Assembly (NCBI GenBank): GCA_030789695.1
Contig: CM061138.1
Location: forward strand, 180,769,051-180,833,050
Reading direction: 5' to 3'
DNA from: Scilla litardierei
Taxonomy: Eukaryota; Streptophyta; Magnoliopsida; Asparagales; Asparagaceae
DNA: 64,000 nt
Every line of letters begins with the position of its first letter. Position 1 is the first letter of the stretch. Positions 12,310 to 22,139 of the stretch are shown here, piece by piece. Both the position numbers and the translations under genes were made by a program. Below the pieces are notes generated by a model that was not told the origin of the DNA, made no database searches, and saw nothing but the letters and a program-made list of their open reading frames with translations.

Positions 12310-13201
12310 TTAAAATTTGTCCAATTGGACAAGTACATCCTCTATGCTACCTTTGGGGACCTTGATGGATCTATCGGCCAATTGGGGAATAATAGATGTA
12401 GATTTTAATACTCCAAGCCCTAACTGTATATACAAGTTATATGTCAAAATGTTAACACTCGAACCTAAATCAAGGAGGGCTTGCCCTATCTTTTGGGTTC
12501 CTATGATGCATGGGATTATAGGTGAGCCGGGATCCTTGTATTTAGGAGGGGTGTTATGTTGCACATAGCACTAACTTGTTGCGTTAGGAAGGCTTTTTTC
12601 TTAACACTAACATTCCTCTTAACGGTGCATAAATCTTTTAAGAATTTAGCATATGCGGGAATTTGATTTATTGCATCAAGAAGAGGAATATTAATTTGAC
12701 AATTTTGAAATATTTCGCGGATTTCAGATTGAAACTTATCTTTTCGTGGAGGTTGAAGCCTTTGAGGGAATGGTACGGGAGGAATGTACGGCTCGGGCTC
12801 TTCAATGACGATCTCTTCGGAATGGTTTCCTTTTTTCGGCATTTCCTCTTGCACACCTTCATTTGGGGTAGCTTCGTTCTCCATAACTATCTCCGCCTCG
12901 ACTCTCGGTGGCTCCGGCTTCGATATTTCTCGACCACTCCTCAATGTTGTCACCGCTTGACACGATTTAACGTTGGATCCTCCGATGACGAATTCATGTT
13001 GGGGTTGGGTAATGGTTGTGCCGGAAGCTTGCCCTTCTCTAGAGTTGTCGCAAGCTTTGCCATGTTCTCGTTGAGTTGTTGAAATTGTTGTTGATGTTGC
13101 ACCTGTGTTTGTTGTAGTTGTTGCCATTGTTGGAAATTGGCTTGATTTTGCGTTGTTTGCATTTGGATGAATTGTTGCAATATCTCGCTCAGAGATTGCA
13201 C
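12310..13201 (-). pseudogene. Gag C-terminus and aspartic protease
   Basis: Three overlapping frames make up one broken coding stretch. The first (13201-12950) is glutamine rich and coiled-coil-like. The second (13127-12516) contains QAVTTLRSGREI and a PVPFPQRL motif found between gag and protease in Athila/Tat elements. The third (12564-12310) carries ALLDLGSSVNIL, the D-L-G active-site form used in this lineage in place of DTGA. Two frame changes (near 12560 and 12960-13120) disable it. Confidence 0.8.
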
Positions 13202-13207
13202 TTGGGG

Positions 13208-14362
13208 TTAATTTGTTTCATCCCTCCTCCTTTGGATGCCTTGTTGATTGTTGTTGTTGTTGAAGGGTGGACAATACGGTGGTTGAGCTTGTTGTTGTCT
13301 TTGGGATCCCCAATTCAAATTCGGGCTATTCCTCCAACTCGGGCCTTGATTGTGGGAATTGTTGTATCCTTGCCCTTGGTTGGAATTCGCCACATAATTC
13401 ACTTGAGTGGGGTCTTGAAGAACTTCCTTTTCTAGCGGTAGGTTAGGACATTGAGTGATACCATGGTCTGTGCTACTGCAAAGGTTGCAAAGCCCTTCAT
13501 TACCAACCGTCACGGCCTTCACTTCTTTCAACTGCAACCCTTTAAGTCTCTTGCAAATGATGGCCTCCATTCTTGCTTCTAAGGCTTCCTCTTGGGTCAA
13601 GGTAAGGAGACCTCCACGGGCCAAAGGTTGAGACAATTCTCTTCTCTCAGATTCAGGAGTTGCCTCCCAACTTCGTGCATTCTCCGCTATGAACTCTAAG
13701 TAGTCACATGCCTCCTCCGGTGTCTTATCCAGAAATTCCCTGTTGCACATCATTTCCACGAATTGCTTCATCGATGGGATGAGTCCGTCGTAAAAGAAAC
13801 AGATGAGACGGTATTCATCAAATCCATGATGTGGACATGCTAGAAGCAGCTCCTTGAACCTTTCCCAAGTGATGTAAAAGCTTTCGTTTGGCTTCTGAGA
13901 AAAATTTGCCATTTGCCGCTTTAATCCTTGAGTCCTGTGCAAGGGAAAAAACTTTTTCAGAAAATCAGCTTGCATTGCTAACCAGGAGTTATTAGTATGA
14001 GGGGGTATAGCATTAAACAAATTTTTAGCTTTATCCTTTAAAGAAAAAGGAAACATTTTTAGATAAATGGTTTCATTGCTTGCCTTCCCATCAAAACATG
14101 TGAGGCAGACATCTTCAAACTCCTTTATGTGTAGATAAGGGTTCTCCTTCTCTACACCATGAAAAGTGGGAAGAATTTGAAATATACCAGGTCTTGGGCT
14201 AAAATAATTCGCATCGGCTGGAAGCACAATGCATGAGCAGGTAGCAGACCTACTCGGCCTCAACACATATCTCAAACTTCGATCACCCTCATGTTGAGAG
14301 CGATTGTCCTCACTATGATTGGTGTTGTCATTACCGTTGGTGTTGGTATTGTTATCGGTCAT
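13208..14362 (-). CDS. gag: Gypsy gag protein (Athila/Tat type)
   Basis: An open frame on the minus strand. I chose the ATG at 14362 (MTDNNTNTNG); an upstream in-frame ATG at 14410 is also possible. The middle holds the retrotransposon gag domain (LHIKEFEDVC ... FPFSLKDKAKNLF). A CX2CX4HX4C zinc knuckle (CNLCSSTDHGITQC) follows near 13480, and an Asn/Gln-rich tail ends at the stop at 13208. Gag packages element RNA in virus-like particles. This is the only long frame of the element without internal stops. Confidence 0.88.
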   Translation of the reverse strand: MTDNNTNTNGNDNTNHSEDNRSQHEGDRSLRYVLRPSRSATCSCIVLPADANYFSPRPGIFQILPTFHGVEKENPYLHIKEFEDVCLTCFDGKASNETIYLKMFPFSLKDKAKNLFNAIPPHTNNSWLAMQADFLKKFFPLHRTQGLKRQMANFSQKPNESFYITWERFKELLLACPHHGFDEYRLICFFYDGLIPSMKQFVEMMCNREFLDKTPEEACDYLEFIAENARSWEATPESERRELSQPLARGGLLTLTQEEALEARMEAIICKRLKGLQLKEVKAVTVGNEGLCNLCSSTDHGITQCPNLPLEKEVLQDPTQVNYVANSNQGQGYNNSHNQGPSWRNSPNLNWGSQRQQQAQPPYCPPFNNNNNQQGIQRRRDETN

Positions 14363-14591
14363 GTCTATGTTTCTTACTAGTCTATGTGTTCGAGGAGTCC
14401 TTAACCACATAAACTAGACAATTGAGTTCAAGCCAAAACTTTCCAAGATTAGCCCAAAATTTTATATAGTGTCAATGATTATAAAAATTGAAAAACAAAC
14501 TCGAATATTCACAATGAATATAAACAATAGAATGGAAAGATCTCACCAAATTTTCACGACAAAAACCAAAGTGTGAAATGAAGATACGCCG

Positions 14592-14609
14592 TCCCCGACA
14601 ACGGCGCCA
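14592..14609 (-). other. Primer-binding site, TGGCGCCGTTGTCGGGGA
   Basis: Read on the minus strand, this 18-base site lies a few bases inside the 5' LTR. Its form is that used by Athila/Tat Gypsy elements, thought to pair with the 3' end of a tRNA such as tRNA-Asp. It fixes the element's orientation. Confidence 0.88.
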
Positions 14610-15723
14610 ATTTGCTTGACTCTCCCTGAAAGGTGATACTCGCAAGTGTACGAGGTCGGCAAATAATATACCCGGTAAGTACGGGATCGTATCCACAGAG
14701 ACAGAACTAATCTGCAAATTCACACAAATAGTTAGAGCATGTAAAGAATGGTTGAGGGTTCTTACCACCCTATGGGGGTGAATGATTGTTTGGATAGTGG
14801 GTTTATCTAAATACCCTAGAGTTAGGGCAATGTCCTAAGGTTTGGATGCAATGGAGAGAAAGAGTGCGGGTGTTGAGGATATCGGTAGGATTACTCACTT
14901 GCTCTGCTAAATGTTAATTCCATGATAACTCGATCGCTCATCCATTTCAAGGTATGAGAATAGAGAAATAATTAATTAAGCATATATGGGGTGCACCAAG
15001 AGCAATTGCTAACTGAGTTCTTCTCCTAATTGAAGCTAATGAACCACTCTCACACCCATTTCAAGGTATGTGAGAGTAGTTCATATAGGTTGTGATGCAC
15101 AGCGCACAACCACCGTTCTGCGGCCCCTTTCGGGTAATGCACGATTCAATAGATGGGTCACAACCCAATTAACAATTTGAATTGTCGGATGAATTAAACT
15201 TCTAAATTATGAAATATGGATTGAAAGGATCTTGCATTCATTTCAAGATATGCAATACCCATTGGATACATGATGCAACAATTACGAAGCATCACCGTTC
15301 TTCGGCTCCACCATGGATAGTATCAACCCAATTACTCAAAAGTTTAATTCACCTAACAACATGGATTAACAAGGGGTGCAGGAAATTAACATTATCAAGG
15401 CAATCAATACATCCTACAGCAATCCAAAACACCCACACAATGAATCTAGCATAGCATATCAAGAACAAAATCAGTATTCATAAAAATAGACATAGTTTAA
15501 TGCAAAGGATGAAAGCAAATATGTACTAGAAAGAGGGTTCGAGATTTGTCATCAAATACAAGCTTCTTCAATCAGCAATCAGTCTCAGCAATAGCAAAAA
15601 CGAAATCAGAAAGCTCAAAACCCTCAAAAATCCTAATCCCCTTCTGAAGGAAGAAGATGACCTAAAAAATAGCAAAAGATTAAGTTCTATTTTCTTCTCT
15701 CTTATTACATCTGAATAGTAGTG

Positions 15724-15730
15724 TTTTATA
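15724..15730 (-). promoter_or_regulatory. TATA box of the Athila-type 5' LTR
   Basis: TATAAAA on the minus strand in the context GGGTATAAAACAC. The same box is in the 3' LTR at 7217-7223. It lies about 120 bp downstream of the motif array in the direction of transcription. Confidence 0.65.
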
Positions 15731-15852
15731 CCCACTAGGGGTTACATCTCATCCATCCACATCATCATCCAACGATTCACAACAACTGGAGAGAAATCGG
15801 GTTAAGAAAAACCCGTTTCTCGTAACCTAGACTGCGACCGAAAAACCCCGAT

Positions 15853-16244
15853 CAGTCGACTGTCGAACAAACGACAGTCAACTGATGCGAAGATGAATGT
15901 CATTTCTACCAAAGGGCAACAGGTGACTGTCATTAAAACTCACAATCGCCTGTGCAATCCACAGGCGACTGTAGTTTTCTCTTCAGTCGTCTGCTGCAGA
16001 AATGTCGAAATAACAGAGAGTTGGCCCTTTTTTGCTTCCTCAGGAATCTGAAATAGCAGTTGACTGATGTGAAGATGACAGGCGACTGCACAATATTACA
16101 GTCGACTGTGAATCCTCTTACAGGCGACTGTAGTTGGGCTTCAGCTTCTCCAGCTTCAATTCTTTAAAGGCAGGCGACTGCTGTTGTTTGGACAGTCGAC
16201 TGTTGAGTTTCCCATGCGACTGTCTTTGCTTTTGCAGGCGCCTG
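15853..16244 (-). promoter_or_regulatory. Array of CAGTCGACTG / CAGTCGCCTG motifs, 5' LTR copy
   Basis: I count three exact CAGTCGACTG, four CAGGCGACTG (CAGTCGCCTG on the coding strand) and about seven one- or two-base variants in 392 bp. Spacing is irregular, so this is not a tandem repeat with a fixed unit. Its position just upstream of the TATA box suggests an enhancer made of binding sites for one host factor. A very similar array sits in the unrelated Copia LTR at 21541-22045. Confidence 0.7.
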
Positions 16245-16487
16245 TTTTGCACTCCTCTTCTTGAGTTGATTTAGTCCCTTTCGGGACGCCTGAAAATTCC
16301 AGAAAAATCCCTATAAATATAATAGACATTTATAATGCTTAGGGGAGTGAAATTGTGCAAGAATAAAATCATATGCGCACAAATGGTGAATTAGCCTAAA
16401 TGTAGTTAAGAGAGCATGATTCCATGGATTATATGCACAAGAGGAGATGATTATGAGGTTAGAATATGGAATATTTATTCATAATCA

Positions 16488-16960
16488 ATATGCTCACATG
16501 CCATCCTAATATTTTATAGGGGCTTAGGGGTGCAAAGCCTCCCGCTAAATTACTATTTGAAAAGGTGGACACGAGTTATATCAAAAGAAGTTGTACTTGA
16601 TTCATTTGGAGAAGCAATCTCTAGTGGACTTGATTCGGAAATTGCAATTCGTTATAGTGACTTATCTCATATATTTCAGAGAGTGGTATCAAAGGGTACA
16701 ACATCACAAGCCAAATACAAAGCTGCACAGAAGATGTTACTAAGCATTGAGTTGGAAATGGATGCAATGTCAGATGATGAGCAAACAGACACAGTCTAAA
16801 AAAACATCATATATTTTTGTCGAATAAGAACATCTTGTTGATCCAAAGGGAAAAGGAAAAAGGGCAACAAAAAGGTAGAAAGAAAAATGCATCGGAGAAG
16901 AAGGGACCAAAAAAGAATAAAGATAACGTTTCACTGAAAAATACAAACATGTTATAACAT
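16488..16960 (+). pseudogene. FAR1/MULE transposase, part 2 (end of SWIM finger and C-terminus)
   Basis: Joined in frame to 5810 through the shared ATATG, this continues the SWIM finger (Cys-Ser-His) and gives LPLNYYLKRWTR, the motif that follows SWIM in FAR1/FHY3 and MULE transposases. The frame stays open to a stop at 16797-16799. Downstream a lysine-rich stretch in another frame (about 16845-16930, KEKGQQKGRKKNASEKKG) matches the basic tail usual in this family. Confidence 0.72.
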
Positions 16961-17713
16961 TTATTTATGAATTATTTTCAAAGTATTATTTTTATTTTTA
17001 AGGTTTTATATTTATTATTTGATTATTTTTTGTTATGTAGATACAGTATTACGAAATGTTGTAGTGAGAAAAAGAAAAGAGAAAATTTTAAATAACTCTA
17101 ATCCTGCACAGGTAAAGGTAAATGATATTTTTTACATAAATTATATTTATTCATATATATTAAATTTTTGTACTAACTTATTGATGTAATTCATTTTAGG
17201 ATGGTCTTTCTGGTTGCTATAAAGATGGTTTTAATACTGGTAAAGGGTATGGGTTTACACACCCGAACAGATCAAGTCAACAAGAAACACTAACTCCAGT
17301 GTCTACATGTCCAACTTTTACACAGTTACTGATACAGCTTTGAGAATCCAAATAATAGGAAAGCATTCTTATTTCCCAGCTCTAGTTCAACCGAATATTC
17401 TCAAGGTATGTACATAATATATTTATTGATACAAGATTGTTTTATAACAGTTTAAGATTTAAGATAAACTCAGTTCTACTAACTAAATTACCTTGGATTA
17501 TGGAAATATGCAACGTTTGACTACATACAGTCTATACAGGAACCCAACAATGGGATGAATTTTCCTCTGCCATGAGTTATCTTAATTCAAGTAATTCATT
17601 CAGGAGGTAGTTATTTATATATGTTATTCCTTCCATGTTTTATAGTTGATTACATACTTTCGTTTTGATCTACGATTTTCAAAAATTTAACATTGTGATA
17701 TCATTTTATATAG
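16961..17713 (+). pseudogene. Tail exons and introns of the FAR1/MULE gene
   Basis: AT-rich intron-like sequence alternates with short coding-like patches (about 17041-17115 and 17199-17400). Boundaries look like plant introns (GTAAAGG, TTTTAG, ATATAG), but I cannot fix them. The patches carry no known domain. They link the transposase end to the OTU exon. Confidence 0.35.
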
Positions 17714-18467
17714 GGATATTCAATGGATATTAACACCTTGCATGAAACGCACGAGGAACTACATCCATTGGAAAGTCATAAGAAGGAAATTCACGGGTTA
17801 ATCCTACGAGAAGGAAGCTATGGTGGACAATATGGATACAGTTGAAAATATTTCTGATAGCTTATGGGAAATACATCCCACAATTCGAAACCATATCGAA
17901 AATTGGGAGGATGTTAAAGGTGATGGCCATTGTGGATTTAGAGCTATAGCAGAACAATTGGGTCTCGGAGTTGAACATGGTTGGAAAGAGGTAAGGAGAG
18001 CATTGGTAAGAGAATTGGTAACTCAAGCAAGCGAGTATACACTTTTCTTAGGTAGTACAGAAGAATTTCAAAAATGTTTATTCGCATTGCAATTTGAAAC
18101 ATCACCAGCACCTTCAGATGCATGGATTAAATTTCCTTATATGGGAGAAATGATTGTTAATGCTTTTAACTGTGTGCTTGTTGTCTTTGCACTGAAGCCT
18201 GAGTTATGTACCACTTACTTACCTTTGAGACAACCGCCTGCACAATCAGAGCACAAGATAGTAGTAATTGGTAATGTTGACAACGTGACACATTATGTGA
18301 AATTGGCAATATGTGTCAATGCTTCTCTTCCTCTTATTTCGGCATATTGGGTGAAGAAAAGGCATCCGGCAGCAATATTGTGGGAAGATTTATACAAAAA
18401 CAACTTCGATGACTGGAAGAAACATATGGTGTCTCCAATGATATCATCTCATCATATCTTAGAGTAA
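17714..18467 (+). CDS. OTU-like cysteine protease exon of the MULE gene
   Basis: An open frame from ATG 17820 to stop 18467 (215 residues); an upstream in-frame stop suggests either that ATG or a splice junction near 17714 (ATATAG then GGATATTC) followed by decay. The OTU signature is clear: DGHCGFRA with catalytic Cys38 preceded by Asp35, and a late THYVKL with candidate catalytic His158. OTU proteins cleave ubiquitin chains. Mutator-like elements and derived genes in plants are known to carry such a domain after FAR1-type transposase. The domain is unbroken here although the transposase is dead. Expression is unknown. Confidence 0.72.
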
Positions 18468-19340
18468 TTGTATGAATGGGGCTTGCTATTTCCTCTGTAT
18501 GCTAGTTAGCCAATCAATGTGCTAGTTAGCCTTGGCATTTTAAAGGACATTCTTAAGAAAACACTGCAGTTACTGAATGTTTGATTTGTCAATGGAAGAA
18601 AGAAAATATTGTCATTTGAGTCCACCAGTCTTATATATGTCCATTTCGTTTGTTCTTCTTGCATGTATGTGTCAGTATAAAGCCAACACTTTGAGACACA
18701 AATGGTTGTTGTTGTTGATAGGTCTTTTCCTGCCTCTATGTGTATATCTTGTTTTCACGTGATTGATCTTTGTCTTGTAAACTCAACTTTCTGGGTCAAC
18801 ATGATTGATCTTCGTCTTGTAAACTCCCCATCCATACTACAGTTGACAATACAAAAACTCATCATGTGCATATGCAAATTTATGAGGTTCAGCTTTAGTT
18901 TGCAGGCTTGGTGTTTGAATTACTGGGATGTAATGTGTTTTGTTAAATAGAATGAATATGTTTTGCAAGTGATGTTGGTAAACTAAGTTGAGTTGCTGTT
19001 CATACAAATGGACTGTTTCATATCGGTTCATGATAAAATCTTCTGTGATCTAAAAAATAAGAAAAGAATATCTACTAGAGAACTTGGATTAAATGAAACA
19101 CGAAAAACTAATACCTAGGCTTCAAGAGCAAACCAATGACAAGTAAAATAATAGATATTAGGTGAAATTAGATAATTGTGATATAGGATGAAATATTTTA
19201 CGCTCAACATCTCACCATTTCACCAATACATACAAGCATTCAACTATGAACACCCCTTCTCACAAAATTCAATCATTTGATACAATCTGATAAAGCAATC
19301 AGACATTATTATGACAAAATATACCCCATAATTTCGTCAG
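18468..19340. other. AT-rich stretch without a recognised gene
   Basis: Probably the 3' flank of the OTU gene. Short open frames such as 18577-18762 are hydrophobic by base composition only. A near-repeat of GATTGATCTTYGTCTTGTAAACTC occurs twice (about 18762 and 18803). Nothing else was recognised. Confidence 0.5.
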
Positions 19341-19745
19341 GAATGCTCATCACTCCTGCCTGACAAACGGGGAAGAGCTCAGCTCCGTTGTGCTGTAGAA
19401 AGAGTCCTCCACTGCATATGCATCATCCTTCTCATCATCCCATCTGAGAACCTCCCTGATGTACTTGAACGCCTCGTCGACTGTTGGTCGGTCTCTGGCA
19501 CGGGCTTGCCATACAAAAAGCTTTCGACCAGTGAGGGAGCAGTAAAGGTCCTTGAACTTCATGGGGCAGAAGTCGTTGAACCATTCGCATGCTGAGAGAG
19601 GCGAGCTGCCGATCTTCTCCTCGAAGAAGACGGAGGAGGTCGGCGTGAGCACGGGTTGGGAGAAAAAAAGAAGACGGGCGGAGACATATGGCCGGAGGAG
19701 ATCTTCGTCGTCGAGGAGGTCGGCGTGAGCGCGGGTTGGGAGAAT
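19341..19745 (-). CDS. Hypothetical ORF, unidentified
   Basis: A minus-strand frame of about 100 or more residues ending at 19350, with the stretch [18 protein letters not shown] and an acidic end. There is no clear ATG at its 5' side; the frame begins within a partial duplication in which GGAGGTCGGCGTGAGC occurs at about 19632 and 19718. I recognise no family. It may be a gene fragment carried by a transposon or the last exon of a truncated gene. Confidence 0.25.
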
Positions 19746-19929
19746 AATAGAAGAGGCCGATGTTTTTTTAGAAAATCAAATAGGAGATAATATTTAACTG
19801 GGTTATTTAATTATGTGAATTTACATCCCTGCCCTTAACCCAGTTTTAGAGAAGGAAAAATACAAAACCAAATTTAATTGATTTGGTGCCACGTGTCACC
19901 TCTCTATTGGGAGGTTATAGTAGAGGTTA
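19746..19929. other. Short AT-rich spacer
   Basis: No coding sequence seen. It contains GAGGTTATAGTAGAGGTTATTG, a direct repeat of GAGGTTAT, near the boundary to the antisense ORF remnant. This could be a worn transposon end but no partner end was found. Confidence 0.3.
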
Positions 19930-20643
19930 TTGTAGGTCCCAAGCTCCCCCAACCAGTCAAGATTACTGCATCCCCTGGGAAAGTGACAAAGACATAGTCA
20001 TTCTTCCAATCACTGACCTAGCGGGGCAAACCTAGTAGACATTTCCTGCCCGCCCTGGGGCAAATATGAAGCCACGTCCCCCGAGCAACAGCCCGGACTT
20101 TGTAATGGTAGAAGAAGAGCGGTAAGGTTGGCTCCAACCCATGCATGTGGCAGATCATGATGAAGCCGACCAGAGCCAAGACTGAGTACGGGGTCAGTTG
20201 GCACAAAGCCACCATCAAAAATTCCAGGACCCGAATGATGAAGGGGTGGAGAGGAAAGCGAAGCCCCATCTGGAACATCTCAACATACACCCCGACCTCG
20301 CGGTTCCTGGAAAAACAGATCCTCTCGTCCGCAAAAGGCACTCGAACACCAAATGGGTGAGAGAGGTATTCCGCCCTATTTCTCTTGGCGGTGGAATATA
20401 GGACCGTGTAAGTCGACTCGAGGATCTTCGAAGGGACATCGGACTCTCCCGTTCCAGAAGGATCCCCTTATCGGGCCGAATCCTCAAATAGAAGACCCTT
20501 GCCCGTATCAGGGAGCAACCTGGGCTCAGAGGAGCCGTCGGGCTCGGACGGTAGAGTTCATATTCTCAACACCATCACCAATCATGCAAATCAAAAGCAG
20601 ACGGAAGAGAAGGGGATTACCTTGCAAAGTTTGAAGAAGAGAA
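19930..20643 (-). pseudogene. Antisense ORF of a Tat-type Gypsy element (element B), main part
   Basis: On the minus strand this encodes a broken protein with MGLRFPLHPFIIRVLEFL and QLTPYSVLALVGFIMICHMHGL. This is the pattern of the plant 'putative gypsy type transposon' domain found in antisense ORFs near the 3' end of Tat-lineage elements. First ATG candidates are at 20585 and 20561; frames shift several times after that. The 5' end was moved away by a Copia solo LTR inserted at 20644, and its promoter part is now at 27402-27592. A related ORF is at 48645-49136. Confidence 0.65.
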
Positions 20644-20998
20644 TGTTGAGTATTGGTGATTCATACCAATCTTATTTTGATGATGATCACAACATTATGT
20701 TGTTGCTAATGAATCTCATGTCTTAGTCTCTCAGTTTATTTCAAGGATATCTTTCTTGGAGACTAATCACTTGGTGTAAGGATGGACATCATGTGAAGAA
20801 GAGCCAAAGTTTGGACTCAAGAAGTGCCAAAGCTTGGAGATGATGGAGAGCAATCAAGGCATCAAGATTGAAGACTTAGACTCTTTTGAAAGCATTGTAA
20901 TCCATGTAATTTATTTTATTGCTTTCTCTCTCTTTTGAGTCTAGGGTTGATGTAATGCCTTACTAGATGGTTTGCTCATTCATGCACATGCATTTAAC

Positions 20999-21473
20999 AG
21001 TGTTCTAAAAATCGGCCTGGGCGGCCGTCTAGGCGGCGCCTAGGCGCTAGGCGGCCAGTAAACGCTCCGAGTATGGCCTGGGCGGCCAATCTGGGCGTTT
21101 TTGGGATTAATCGGCAGCCTAAGCGTTCTGGGCGGTGTCTGGGCAGTTCCTGGGCGGTTCCTAGGCGGTGTCTGGGCGTTTTTGGTAAATGGCTTAATTG
21201 CACAAGAGTGTCTTTTAAATTTTATTTTGTTGCGCAAAAATAATCTAAAGTAGGTAAACTGGATTTGATTTAGTATGTATTAAATATTTGGTGTATTTTA
21301 AATTATATATATATATATATAAACATAAATATATTATATAAAAATAAATAAAATAATTAAAAAATACAAATCCGCCTAGGCCGATTAATCCCCGATTAAT
21401 CCCTGATTAATGCTCTGGGCGCTAGGCGCTAGCAATCCGAACGCCTAGCGCCTAGCGTTTTTTACAACCTTGG
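20999..21473. mobile_element. hAT-like non-autonomous element, 475 bp, TSD CATTTAAC
   Basis: Flanked by an exact 8 bp duplication CATTTAAC (20991-20998 and 21474-21481), the hAT signature. The ends are imperfect inverted repeats (AGTGTTCTAAAAATCG and CCAAGGTTGTAAAAAACG). Both arms are packed with GGGCGG / CGCCTAG motifs (GCGCCTAGGCGCTAGGCG), the centre is AT-rich with a TA run near 21307-21320. No transposase is encoded. Confidence 0.75.
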
Positions 21474-21540
21474 CATTTAACCATCTTAGTGAACCTTAGG
21501 ATTATCATAGAATCCAACCCAATAGGTTCACTCTTTCCGT

Positions 21541-22045
21541 CGGTCGCCTGTTGAGGGAAACATAGTCGACTGGGTGATTTCCAGTCGCCTGTATATCCTT
21601 ATACAGTCGCCTGATATGCACTGCTCAAGTCAACATTTCAATTGACTCAAACTTGAGCTTTACGTACAGTCGCCTGTATATTTACAGTCGCCTGAGATTT
21701 GGTCAACAGTCACCTGTCTAGCGTAAGTGCAATCTCTGTATCTCTCTGTCTTCTCTCCATACTTTACTGTAGTCGACTGATGAAATATATACAGTCGCCT
21801 GACTAATTGACAGTCGACTGTAGTATTAACATCAATCGCCTGTGCGACGAATTGGAGAAAGAGTGCAGCTCTCTGTTTCGATCCATCCCCTGCAACAGTC
21901 GTCTGCTGAAGGATTAACAGGCGCCTGTCCTGTTTGTCAGTCGACTGTATTGACTTCGTCAGTCGACTGTCCTGGCTCAGATTATAGCCGTTGGATATTT
22001 TCTAGCCATTGATCAGTCGACTGTCTTATGATCATCAGTCAACTG
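21541..22045 (+). promoter_or_regulatory. Array of CAGTCGACTG / CAGTCGCCTG motifs in the Copia LTR
   Basis: I count five exact CAGTCGCCTG, four exact CAGTCGACTG, two TAGTCGACTG and about six further variants in 505 bp, spaced irregularly. The array ends about 88 bp upstream of the TATA box at 22133. It has the same motif, density, orientation relative to transcription and promoter position as the array in the Gypsy LTRs at 15853-16244 and 7346-7736. Confidence 0.72.
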
Positions 22046-22132
22046 TTCCTGTCGTTTTCACCCAGTTTCTAGCCGTTGCAAATTTGATTATTTGGCTGTT
22101 TCTTTGGGGTTTTCGGCTTGATGTAGGATTCC

Positions 22133-22139
22133 TATATAT
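22133..22139 (+). promoter_or_regulatory. TATA box of the Copia LTR
   Basis: TATATAT in CCTATATATGAG. The position downstream of the motif array and upstream of the LTR's transcribed part fits a U3 promoter. The 4.5 kb solo LTR inserted at 22164, about 25 bp further on, would separate the promoter from the rest of the LTR. Confidence 0.6.

Larger units (their letters stand above)
5811..16487 (-). mobile_element. Ty3/Gypsy element, Athila/Tat type, TSD ATATG
   Basis: A full-structure LTR retrotransposon on the minus strand: 5' LTR 14617-16487, primer site, gag, protease, RT-RNase H-integrase, 3' LTR 5811-7978. The target duplication ATATG is exact (5806-5810 and 16488-16492). The primer site matches the TGGCGCCGTTG...GGGGA form typical of Athila/Tat elements, and RT has the FMDDFSVYG form of that group. 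Coding regions contain stops and frameshifts, so it is no longer autonomous. It sits inside the FAR1/MULE gene. Confidence 0.93.
14617..16487 (-). repeat. 5' LTR of the Athila-type element (1871 bp)
   Basis: Plus strand runs TGACTCTCCC to ATAATCA, and ATATG at 16488-16492 is the target duplication. It lacks the 294 bp duplication of the other LTR. Relative to transcription (minus), the order is LTR start, motif array (16244 to 15853), TATA box (15730-15724), transcribed part, primer site. Confidence 0.93.

Noticed and set aside
9585..13435. Plus-strand ORFs opposite Gypsy gag-pol
   Set aside because: Antisense shadows of the polyprotein frames without recognisable motifs.
15853..16244. CRISPR-like repeat array
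   Set aside because: Motifs are 10 bp with variable spacing and no unique spacers of constant size; the context is a plant LTR.
18577..18950. Hydrophobic small ORFs after the OTU exon
   Set aside because: T-rich sequence gives hydrophobic codons; overlapping frames and no family.
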